Shown here: positions 51,356 through 61,730 of the stretch, one piece after another
Position numbering within the stretch: the first letter of the stretch is position 1
Layout of the letters: the number at the start of each line of letters is the position of its first letter
Source of the DNA: Azolla pinnata
Lineage: Eukaryota; Streptophyta; Polypodiopsida; Salviniales; Salviniaceae
DNA length: 61,730 nt
Direction of reading: 5' to 3'
Assembly: GCA_037176905.1 (NCBI GenBank)
Contig: JBBBWG010027690.1
Span: 1-61,730, forward strand
Program-made: the position numbers and the translations under genes
The notes under the pieces: generated by a model
What the model was told of the DNA's origin: nothing
The model's input: the letters and a program-made list of their open reading frames with translations, nothing else
The model's database searches: none

Positions 51356-54300
51356 ATGAAGAGACGTGGGTTGGTTCAGCACCGTGGGGGCGACGCCTCG
51401 GCTGCCAAGGAATCGGAGAGGGAGCTGCTGGGAGATGATTCCTTCCACGGGGAGGGCTTCTCGCCATCGATCGAAAGGTGGATTCTCCCGGTTTGCGTTG
51501 CCTTCCGATTGCTCAATGCTCTGCTTCTTCAGACCTTCTTCAATCCAGATGAGTACTGGCAATCTGCTGAGGTTGCCCACCGCATTGTTTTCGGGTATGC
51601 CAATAGCACAAGAACGAAAAAACTTTTGTTTCTCTCTTCCGTACTTCCTTCTTTTTTTGGGTTTTTTCCCCCGTAATTTCCGAGGAAATCTACCATACTA
51701 CACTGCTCATTATCGCCATTCACAATGAGGTATAGAGATTGCTTATGCGGAAAAATCACATCATGGCATGCATTGGTATAAGTTAGACATAGGACTGGAA
51801 AGTTAGCTTATTTTCTCATTGACATAGCAGAGATCATCAATTCTTTATCATGTTTCAGAAACATAGAGGCTCTTTGAGAGCCTACATTTTATGTTTCTTA
51901 TCACTGTTGAATTTATTCAAAATAAGTGTTTTAGGAAATGTTGAGCATCCTAAAGCTCAAGTCTTACATCAACGTTTTTTTTATTACTGTTGAATTTTAT
52001 CAAAATAGGTTTTTTAGTATCATTGTAAAATTTCTAATATTCTGGAGTAGATAGAAACATCCAGAGTTCATGCTTATGACTGTAAAGTGTTTTGTTCAAT
52101 TACTTTAGGTTGATTTTAGTTGTAGCAATTACTCATAATTGTTCGACTCTTCTACATTGGATCATTTCTGTTGTCCCAGGTTGTTTCTGGGTTGTATGTG
52201 GTATGAATTGGAGGATGTCCTCTCTGGTTATCATATTTATGAATTCGTGTTTTTATATGATGCTTGAAGATATGGGCATTTAACTTGGGAATGGACTGAA
52301 GGAATCAGAAGCTATCTGCATCCTTTGATCTTTGCAAGTCTATACAAAGCTCTACAACTCATGGGGCTGGATTCGCGTTGGTTGGTGGTATAGCCTCCAT
52401 TATGTTCGCTTTTCCGATTCTAGCATGAGTTCTCTGTTTGTTTTTGTTTCAAAGGTATGGCCAGGCCGGGCCGGGGTAGCAATATATGATGCTTTTTAAT
52501 GGTTAATTCTTCTATCTGGGCCGTTATTTCTTTGCTGTTAAAAAGAACTCTATGAGGTGTCTTTGTCGACATAGGCTCACACTTACAGTAATATCTTCCA
52601 TTACTCTATCTCAACTGATCTTCTCTGGAATTGAAACGGAGTGAAGTATCTTTAATCTCTATATTCCATCCCAAATATTTACGAACGATATGCAAGTGAT
52701 ATGCTCCTTCCATCCCGAGATCTATATGCAAGTCCATTTTTATCATCATCTGAAATTCATATTCTATCTTTATCCTCTTTTTCAAGAAGATTGGAACTGA
52801 ATTATTGATTTTATCGTATGAGTATACATGCCTAAGCTAATTTTGGATAAACCGTGTGCGATACAGAAGATACCAACTCTGCTGCATGAATGGGAAGGGG
52901 TAATATAAGGGGAGCTGATAGATAAGCAGATAGTGGAATGTGTAATGATGATCACGTGTGAGATAAGAGAAAAAGTTTTCTAAATTTTCGGGAAGCATAA
53001 CAAAAAATGGACATATGTTCTGCTGTCAAGTTTCTTTTGTAAATAAAATTTGTTAATTTGAAATATTGTTTTCTGGACAGATGAAAACACCACGGCTTCT
53101 GCAAGCTTTGTTTGCAGCAGTTGGTGATTATTATCTATTTAAACTTGCAAAGCATTTTTGGGGAGAAAATGCAGCTCGATGGACTGTATCCTATAAATGT
53201 AAACTATATATTGGGTTTTGAAATTTCTCAGGGCTGTTCAAAGTGTTCGTTTTCACTTTAATGGAGGAATAAACTAATTTTCTGTTCATCTCCATTGCAT
53301 TGCGAATGGAACTATCAGATATCTCGGACAACACTGTTTTAACTTAACACATTTCAGATTAGCATAATACATTGTGCTTACTAAAACTGATATTCCTCAA
53401 TGGGATCTGTAGATTTTCTGCCAGTTGAGTAACTGGTTCACTTTCTTCTGTATTGTGCGCACATTCTCTAATAGCTTAGAAACAGTCCTTACCCTGGTGG
53501 CGTTGTACTATTGGCTTTCTGGGAAGGTAACATCAAAAGAACCCACATATCCATTCACAACACGCCAAATAGCTCTCTTTCTTGCTGCGGTATCCTGTGC
53601 TATAAGGCCTACTGGTGCAATACTATGGATCTATATTGGGTTAATTGAACTGCTTGAGATGGATAAGAAAATACAGCTGCTTCTTGAAGTGTTTTTCATT
53701 GGGTATGCATCAAACTCTGAATATTTTATCATGTTAGGAAATCTAAGTAGTTTTGCTCCAATTTATATTTTACCTCTATTGCTCCTTTTTTCAGTATTAC
53801 CACGATTGGGGCCAACTGTATTGTGGACAAGTGGATGTATGGTAGATGGATACTTGTTCCCATCAATTTCCTGAGATTCAACTTTCTGAGTAGAGGTGGA
53901 GATTATTATGGTACACATCCATGGCATTGGTACTTTACACAGGGGTTTCCAGCGATGCTTTTAACATTTATGCCATTGTCAATTCTTGGGATATGGTGGT
54001 CCAAGCACTGGAAAGTTGCGGGTATCATTGGATGGGTGCTAAGCCTCTATAGCTTTCTAGGGCACAAAGAATTCAGGTAGGATATAAAGTGTTTGAAAGT
54101 TAAGCATACTAGAGAGGTTTTAAAATACACAAGATTCTGTCAAATTTTTGTAAGGATACCTTTCATATCTGTAATGTCTGTTCTGCATCCTACCCATGAT
54201 TCTTAGAATATATCAGATCTAATATCCTCTGAGTATTGTACCATTTTGATGGCCATTTTTATCTATGGCTGGCCATATATGCCTGAGTTTATTGCTCTGA

Positions 54301-55423
54301 ATGGCGTTTTTACCTTTCATCTTAGAAATGGCCAACCCATGTTACATTGTTGGCCTGTGGTCTCAAATGCCATGTTTCTTTGGTGTTTGTTCTCTTACAG
54401 TGTTTGATGTTTTGTAATGCTGCTATTGTCTTATCTTTCCGTTCAATATGATTATCAATCTAAATTGTTTTAAGCTCATGAAATTTACAGGTTTGTTCTC
54501 CCAGTTCTTCCATTGGGGCTGATGTTTGCAGGTTATACTTTATCTCAGATTGTGCAACCTTGTGACGAAAGAAGAAAGTCCAAATCAGTTGGAAAATCAA
54601 GAAAAATGAAACCAAATAATGAGCAAGTAAAGGCTCGCCAAAACAGACAGCAGTTTTGGCAATTTCTGATTATCACGGGTTTGCTTCTTACTAATATTCC
54701 CACAGCTTTGTACATGTCATGGGTGCATCAGGTTTGTTCATGGTCAATTATATAACATGAATTAATTAACAATAGATCAGACTTAAATTTCCGGCGATGC
54801 TATTTGCAGAGGGGTAGTGAAGCTGTGATGCACTTTTTAGCGAAGGAGATACAAGATGGACATGTAGATGGTATATTTTTTCTAATGGCATGCCACAACA
54901 CTCCATATTACTCTTTTCTTCATGTCAATGTTACTATGGGTTTCTTGGACTGCAGTCCAAGGTAACGTACATCTTCTCTTTCTGTGATTACATACGAATC
55001 TTAATTGTGAACCATTTTAATCCTGTAAGCCTGGTATTGTGCTAGTGATCAAATTGGATACGTTGATGAATCTGATCGCTTTCGAGCTGCACCAGATGAG
55101 TTTGTACGTAACATGTTCAAAGATCGAATGCAGCTGCCTTCTCACGTGGTCTTCTTTGACTCTTTGGACCAAAAGCTTGTACCCTTTTTAAGAACTCATG
55201 GCTATGAACAGGTTTGGTCCTATATAAATGAAAATCAAAGGAAAACTAAAGTATCTATGAATATAAATATATCTATAAAGTTCTTTAATATTTTTGATGT
55301 GGCTTTTTTCAGGCAACTAGAATATTTCATGCTCATTTTGCTGTGGACCACCATGGTTTACAAAGATATATTCTAGTGTACCGTTTGACAAATAATACTA
55401 GTAATCAGACCGCGTACTGTTAG
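51356..55423 (+). CDS. PIGB: GPI mannosyltransferase 3 (PIG-B)
   Basis: ER multi-pass enzyme of family GT22 that adds the third mannose to the GPI-anchor core using dolichol-phosphate mannose. Nine exons: 51356-51594, 52270-52387, 53081-53185, 53413-53702, 53795-54076, 54491-54731, 54810-54961, 55046-55211 and 55313-55423, all in frame, give 567 residues, close to the human length of about 554. Landmarks: [18 protein letters not shown] with the conserved Asp/Glu pair in the first luminal loop, [74 protein letters not shown] and the GT22 signature HKEFRF (341-346, split by an intron). The C-terminal part reads [13 protein letters not shown] and [10 protein letters not shown]. Alternative donors at 52384 and 52387 differ by one codon; 52387 keeps family spacing. 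The gene is divergent from the lectin kinase and convergent with the O-fucosyltransferase. Confidence 0.96.
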
Positions 55424-56517
55424 CAGGTAGTTTGATCAATAGTAGATTATGTGACCACATTTTCTGGGAAGTGCTTGTTTGGACTTTTGCAAGAGAATAC
55501 ATCAGTTAAATTGGGTTGTCCTGAACATGGGGTGTTACTAGTACCCCTTTCTGTTGAATACTCATTGTCTCTTACAGAAAGACCAGGACAGCAAAAAGTT
55601 GTGCACATGATGGGCGCAGTGCCTAAATGCCTAAAGAGGGAGCCGGTGCATTTTGTAAGAAAAGCCCAGTTTGTGTGTCAAGATGGAAAAGAGTCAATTT
55701 TGTAAATTTAGAACAGGCTGCATTTATTTTGCGACAGAAATACAGTTTATTTCTCTTTACATACAGATTCTATTAAAATGAAATTTGTGAAGACGTATCT
55801 TGATAATGAGACCTGTGGGAGGATTCAATTTTGTTGTTGACTTCCTTAGTCTTAATAGCTGCTGGTATACCAGTTTTGCAATACCTATTTTATGTTAAGG
55901 CAAGCACCGATGATAGGAAAAATTCTGTTTTTCAGAAAACTAAAACCATGACATGTTTGCATTAAGCTTGTTAATGTTATAAGTCGGCATATTGCTTTAA
56001 TTGATTTTGATTCAACGATAGCAGATCTGATGTCACATGTACTGAAGGGTCTTGAAGGATCTCAATTACAATATTTAGTTGCATTCCAGCCAAATCTTCT
56101 GAGTGAGGTTTCAACCATCACCATCATAGCTAAAAATGACTATAAAACCCTGCTACAATGCATTCACATGCAGAAACTTCCAAGACTTTTGCATCATCGC
56201 TAGAAGTTAAAAATATAAGAGTAACAAGTCACATTCAACTATTAGGTGAGATGCTGGATACAGAAAGTAGTTAGGAAGGGAAACAATTATAGCTTTTTCT
56301 AGCTTCTGTTAAACAGCAATGGCTCTGCCACAACAATGCAATTTACATGTGTATAGAATTCAAGGCAAAATTTGGGGCTTTACAATGGCTCAGGACGTTT
56401 TTGTAGGGAAGAATGAATGATGGATGATAATATAGTTGTTCCATACAGAAAGAAGTAGCCAATGAATAACTCGCTTCCTCATTACATGACATTAAATTTG
56501 CTCTTTTGCTGAACTCT
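55424..56517. other. Convergent 3' intergenic region
   Basis: About 1.1 kb containing the 3' UTRs of PIG-B and the O-fucosyltransferase gene. Frames such as 55451-55705 (plus) show no domain. Confidence 0.5.
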
Positions 56518-59500
56518 TTAAGATTTATCACTTTTAACTTTCGCATCTTGTACCTTAGATGGTGAAGATTCTACTTCATCATCACCTTCACCCACTTCAT
56601 AGTCATTCACATCAGTAATCCCAGCAGGGCATCTCTCTTTTATTGATTCTGATGTAGCCTTACAAAAACATTCTGGCCACGGATTAGTATAAAATGACTC
56701 CGGTGGTATTCGGCGGTGTGGCCCACCAAACGAAGTACCTTGCATTACTAGCCTAATTTTCCCTTCGAAATTCTTCGTGTTTCCACGTTCATACTCCTTA
56801 AATATCGGAGCAAGGGCCTTCCGATCAGGCTGAATGCTTGTTCGGAATCCATAGTATAGGCGATGACCCATGAGATTATTGGCAAAATTGCTAGGCCCAT
56901 CATATGTAGGCATGAATATGTCAGCCAAGAGACAGACCATGTAATCAACAGCTGGGCCGAGTAAGCCTTTACCTTCAGCCTTAACAGATGCCAACTCTTC
57001 TGCAGTCGCTATAGATGTTCGATTTACAAGACGAGGGAATAAGTTCCTCAAAGGCTGCATGAATCGTTCTCCTCCGAAAATATCCCCAGCTGCAATGTAG
57101 ATTCGTGTTGCATTGTTGAACCCCATAGATCTAAGTATGAGACCAACCTGTGAATAGTAAGACCAAAATGAGAAGTAACAGACTTTTAGTTTCCCTTTGT
57201 ATGAAACCTTGGAAATTAGATAGCAAACATAAGCCTATATCCTTGGCAGCTATAAATCAGTAACCTAAAAAAGTGTTCAAAAGTGCATGAATTCAAAATA
57301 ACTTTTCCGTCAATGAATAGATTATAAGCATTGAATCCAGAGGACAAGAGCAAAGTTCTGCTATCACTAACGACATTTCTCCAGTGAAATTGACGGATCA
57401 ACAAAAACCTTTCAATCACACCATTAGACCACCTCATGCAGACTCTATAACACATTCTCAATCACACTATAAATTTGAATGGACATGCAACAAATGCATT
57501 TTTATTTAAAATATCATAGCAAAGCAATAATGCAATTGGGAGGGCTATGACCTCTTCTGGTGTAAGGGGACATTTTCCAATCATTCTTCTCTCATCATGT
57601 ACAAGACGTTTTTCTGCAAAATTCTCTTTCCGATATTTCCTAAGTATTTCTTGCTCTTCTGGCGTGAAGATAGCAAGACACCTGCACAACTCAAAGAAAG
57701 CTGAGTCAGACAAGCACTTTGCACAGATCATGAAACAATGAGCCAAAATATTATAAATAAAAAAGAGTGTGTAGAAGGGATTGGTGACAAATTGGATGTT
57801 AAACGGCATATTTATGGCTTTGTAAGGAATAAAGTTCTTATTTTCAGAAGGATAATCAGAGATTAAATTATGAACAACGATCTTTCCATGGAAAAGCACT
57901 AATATGTTATTCGTGATGTGTGGTGGGTACAATGCAAGAGCATGGAACCTGAATAGAAAACTGTTAAAGAATGACAAGACTAGATTGCCATCGAAAGCAC
58001 AGCACACAACACTTACCCTGCAAAAGCAAGCATGTCCATTTCAAACCGAAGATGGATAGCCATAAAATGCCCTTCAGATCGGAGACGACGAACTATTAGC
58101 TGACTTAGCTTCATCACATCCTTGTTGAACCTCAGTGCATGGAAGTTTACACGGCATCTTAACTTTTGGTACTCATGGTTATTGATTTCTTCTGCCAGAC
58201 GGTGGGAGAATGGAGTGAGATAGATAGCACCATGTTCCTTCATTTTCTCCAGCGCTACTGTTTGATACCATTCAGGATATGCATCTCGTGGAGGCCGCAA
58301 CTGTAGTGATGTCGGGCACACATGAAAATTAAATAAAATATCTATTTAACTTTGACATCATACTTAAACTAAATAAATCTGTTTAGCCTTAGGAAGTATA
58401 CAAGTCTTTATTCCCCAAATATGGAAACTCGTGAAAATTTTCATTTCTATTTCTCTCTTTGAACTCTTTTTCATTTGCTGCATTACCTCCATAGAAACCT
58501 CCTAACACATTTTCATGGAAGACATCTTTAATATTCCTGTTTCTACTTCATATTTTGCACTGACAGCGATATACAAAGTTTAATTTAAATTGCTCTGAAA
58601 ACCTTTCAATTTCCTTAAACATCACCCAAATTTGCCTTTAAATTCAAAACCTCACGACACAAATGGCTGACCTGAAAAGGTTTTAGTTTTTTCTTCTTGT
58701 TTCCAACCATCCAGAAACTTGGCAGCGTAGGCACGATCTCTACATCATTGCTTAGAGATTTGATAAAATGATCAACATCATAGATACCTGAGAATCCGCT
58801 GAAATATACAATTCTCATTATTGAAAAATAGGAGAGATAGATATAATAGAGTTAATATTTAATTAAATAATGCAGTTGTCACATTACACACCTTTTATCA
58901 TTCCAAAATGAATTAGTATCGAGATCAGGTAAAACGAGTGTAGCATTCAAAATCCTTGCGGCAAGGACTGCATTACATATCTGCAAAGGTAAACCTGGAG
59001 AATGTAAGAATCTCCTCTGTAAACCCAAATATATGTTAGAGAACTGATTTTGATCCAACCATATCCTTGACAGGCCATAGCCTACAAAACGACCCCAAAA
59101 TTAAACTGAGCATGCAGGTGAAGACCAAAACCCTGCTTTAAGAAAATGTTGGAAAAAAGGAATATCTGTGGAATGGCAAAATATCGTAGCAAAAATCTTA
59201 CTGCACTTCGTTGCTGGTTAAGTCCTCCATTACAACGAACAAGAAGATAGCCATTCTTCACATATGGTGGTGCTGTCAATTATATAAAAACCCAAGGAAA
59301 ACCTTTAAAACCAACATGTAAGTTTTCTGCTCTTGCATTTCCTACAGAAAAGCTATAATGAGCAAAATGATTTTATCCAACTTATTCTGACTCATTGCCT
59401 GAATCTACTTACATTTCCAGCTCAAAGAAGGTACAGATGAAGGACGCCATCCATTTGAAGAGCGGATTCCCCATAGATCTTCTACGTCAATCTAGATTAA

Positions 59501-61059
59501 TGAAAAACAAACTAATGAATTTATCACAATTAGAATGACTTCTATGAAGGTCAATGAAGTGCATTGGCATGTTATCTATCATATATTCTGCAACATACTC
59601 TACAATCGAAATTGTCCAACTTCTTTGTGTATTTATATCGCATACCATTGAATGCTTGATTTGTGTACCTCTGAAAGACCATATTTTCCGTCTAATGTTA
59701 TACCTGTTGTTGCAGCTTTATTTACAGTTTGGTTTTATTGCATGTCAGTTTTCAAGGTTATGGAATGATATGGTGTCCTTAGAGATTTAGCCTCACAAAG
59801 ATCTCACTTTAGTTATATATTTTTGTTTATTTTCTTTTCTATTTGAGAGATAGAACGATTGAAGATGTATTCTGTTGTTCACTCTCGTAGGTCACTTTGG
59901 CCTCTTGAAAGACGTTTTAATATAACTCTTTTCTTTCTTTTATTCTCATGTAGCTATTGATACTGAGAGTTTATTACATTTATATGTAAATCAGAAACTC
60001 AAGTTCTCCATCATCATCAAGAAAAAAAATCGTGTATAAGTGCAAAGCTTAGTGGAAGGAAGAAACACAAATATTCAATACAAAGCTCCAATTAGTTATG
60101 GGTATGTATTGGAATATCAAAAGAGTTGGTTAAATGGTGAATTTCAGTCTGTTCTAGATTAACCTACTGACAATGAATCTAATTTGTTGTTCCAAGGCAT
60201 GAAAAATATTTTGAGATGCAGCTTCTAGCAGTTTCTTAGCCTACTTTAGTTACTTCAAAGAGAATAATACATTTCCTAGCTTGTTCTTTCCTCCATCTAT
60301 CTTTTGCAATCACTTCACTTGTACCCTCCATCGCTAGGATTAGCATCTTCTCTCTCTCTTTCTCACCCAAATTATGAAATCTCAATTGAGATATTCATGT
60401 GTAAAATCCTTGAGCAGCAAGAGTCACCACTTGCTTCCACAAGTAGCATGTGAAAAAGTAATTCTTGGTCTCATATGTCACACTCACCTCCAAAGAAGAT
60501 AACCTAATCCATCTGTCTCCCTCTTCCCCTTCTTACACCTGGTTTTTGTCTTAGTAATTTACACTGAACGATCAAAATGTGATAAAACTTAGGGTATCCA
60601 AGTTTGATATTCACAATGGGCTTAGCCCAATCAATACACGTTGTATTCAGATTCCACAAAAGCTGTTATTAAACAGTATACCCCTACACAGGATCATTTC
60701 ACTGCACATCTTCACTTTCATAAATCCATAATTCACTTGCATGCTTTTCTTCCTCCCGTGCTAATTTTTTTGTGTTATAAGGTTCATACGAGGGTAAGTT
60801 TCCTTACTTTGGCTTGAGCGACAAGTCGGTCTTCGCGAACCCGAGACATGAGGGAGAAGGCGCAATACAGAAATACAAGCAGAGAGAGCAAGAGACGGCC
60901 AGCAAATGATCTTAGGATGGATGTGACCACTTTGAATGGGCGGCCCCCTACTGCTGATGTTGTCATAGGGACAGACCCCACCTGCGGTCGTCTACCCCCA
61001 TAAGCACCTAAAATCCTGAAATGAAGGGTAATCTCTCTTACTCTCGACCTCTCTCGCAT
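56518..61059 (-). CDS. Plant O-fucosyltransferase family protein, FRIABLE1-like
   Basis: Golgi type II membrane protein of the plant O-fucosyltransferase (DUF246/GT106-like) group. The pattern is closest, from memory, to the FRIABLE1 branch needed for cell-cell adhesion through pectin. Exons: 61059-60808, 59491-59413, 59272-59202, 58980-58892, 58798-58672, 58300-58017, 57681-57552 and 57147-56518, in frame, give 553 residues. The ATG at 60966 is an alternative start (522 residues). The TM anchor is RLLLSLLVFLYCAFSLM (about 54-70). Landmarks: NGYLLVRCNGGLNQQRSA, CNAVLAARILNATLVLPDLD, SFWNDKSGFSGIYDV, IYLTPFSHRLAEEINN, HLRFEMDMLAFAGC, TPEEQEILRKYRKENFAEK, GKCPLTPEEVGLILRSMGF, YIAAGDIFGGERFMQPL, MPTYDGPSNFANNLMGHRLY and FYTNPWPECFC. 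The C-terminus carries an acidic tail (EVGEGDDEVESS). Intron 1 (59492-60807) is 1.3 kb. Confidence 0.95.
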
Positions 61060-61652
61060 GCAGCTCTCGCAATTTCATCGTGCAATCTCGACTTGCAAGG
61101 TTCAATGGTCAAAACCATGATGATAGGAGCCAAATCAGAATTCCACGGGTCATACGCAAATATACATTGCTTTCCGATCTCATGGTTCGCACTTGAGTGG
61201 CAATGCTAATGATAAAATCTACCCATCTATCAGGGCACTTGCCTATCAATCTATCATTTTTGAGGAGTACCGTGTTATACAACACCAGATATGGGAAGTA
61301 TGGAGGACTTCCATCTAGGGAATGATGCATCATGCAGAACTATGCATGCAAGACATGAAGGATCTCCCTACCTTCTGCGCTTCTACTAGTGGTGAGCCAG
61401 ATTTCAGTAAAGCAATGCACCCAAGCTAAGCTTTCACCATATATGCACTAATCTACAAGATCTAGCTGCAGAATGTGGATGGAGAAGCCGGTGAGCCACT
61501 GATCTTCTCACTGGCTGGTCCCCTTCTCTGTAATCTCTATGCAACCTCATTGCTCAACTAAGAGAAGAAGAGCGCCCATTTTGTGTTGCTTTGTGGATCT
61601 TCCATGATTTGGGTTTCTCTTTCCTACTCGTCCTCTCCCTATTTCTCGGTCT

Positions 61653-61655
<3 letters not shown>
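61060..61655 (-). promoter_or_regulatory. 5' UTR/promoter region of the O-fucosyltransferase gene
   Basis: No coding frame of interest. The region lies directly upstream of the chosen start and leads into the (CT)n tract at the window edge. Confidence 0.4.

Positions 61656-61730
<75 letters not shown>
61655..61730. repeat. (CT)n microsatellite at the window edge
   Basis: At least 37 uninterrupted CT dinucleotides, truncated by the end of the window. On the sense strand of the leftward O-fucosyltransferase gene this is (GA)n, the type of sequence bound by plant BBR/BPC GAGA factors. Confidence 0.95.

Noticed and set aside
50852..51580. Minus-strand frame of 242 codons with repeated GFLVFLGLGF-like peptides
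   Set aside because: Antisense to PIG-B exon 1 and to the telomere-like array; the peptide repeat mirrors the DNA repeat.

Overview
The window is nuclear DNA of a land plant. Genes carry many short GT..AG introns. Organelle-targeted PPR proteins, a group III calcium-dependent protein kinase, a C-type-lectin receptor-like kinase and a plant-type O-fucosyltransferase are present, and degenerate TTTAGGG (plant telomere-type) arrays occur inside the chromosome arm. The style of the two intron-poor PLS-class PPR genes resembles the large PPR families of ferns and lycophytes. That placement is an inference; no marker gene in the window fixes the lineage.

Layout, left to right. 1-1.7 kb: trinucleotide-repeat DNA with no certain gene. 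1.7-7.6 kb: two related PPR genes facing each other tail to tail, the left one ending at the edge of a tandem duplication. 8.5-10.5 kb: IMP3, a U3 snoRNP/SSU-processome protein (+). 11.3-14.5 kb: a plant BNR/Asp-box sialidase-like gene (-). 14.5-18.7 kb: gene-free, packed with GAA, TTC and CAT repeats and minisatellites. 18.7-22.2 kb: a calcium-dependent protein kinase (-). 22.2-24.7 kb: more microsatellites, a 38-bp minisatellite and one unidentified candidate gene (+). 24.7-28.5 kb: an acid-lipase-type alpha/beta hydrolase (-). 28.7-29.85 kb: a 1.1-kb interstitial telomere-like array. 31.2-34.5 kb: an ELMO-domain protein (-), followed upstream by a roughly 930-bp tandem repeat of about 92 bp. 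39.0-43.9 kb: organellar tryptophanyl-tRNA synthetase (-), with a 78-bp tandem repeat just upstream. 45.5-49.1 kb: C-type lectin receptor-like (pseudo)kinase (-). 50.5-51.0 kb: a second telomere-like array. 51.4-55.4 kb: PIG-B, the third GPI mannosyltransferase (+). 56.5-61.1 kb: FRIABLE1-like O-fucosyltransferase (-). The window ends in a (CT)n tract.

The genes are ordinary single transcription units, not an operon or cluster, and I see no dedicated multi-gene system. They cover organelle gene expression (two PPRs, TrpRS), ribosome assembly (IMP3), calcium and surface signalling (CDPK, lectin kinase), membrane and glycan assembly (PIG-B, O-fucosyltransferase, sialidase-like protein), lipid breakdown and small-GTPase control (ELMO). 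Exon coordinates were derived by hand from splice sites and reading-frame continuity. For the multi-exon genes every junction closes in frame, except where uncertainty is stated.

The most unusual material is the repeat architecture: two interstitial telomere arrays with higher-order structure, both with the C-rich strand as sense strand of the downstream gene; tandem repeats immediately 5' of several genes; a PPR gene whose stop codon lies inside a perfect splice donor at the edge of a tandem duplication; a receptor kinase that has lost catalytic residues; and a CDPK with a damaged second EF hand.
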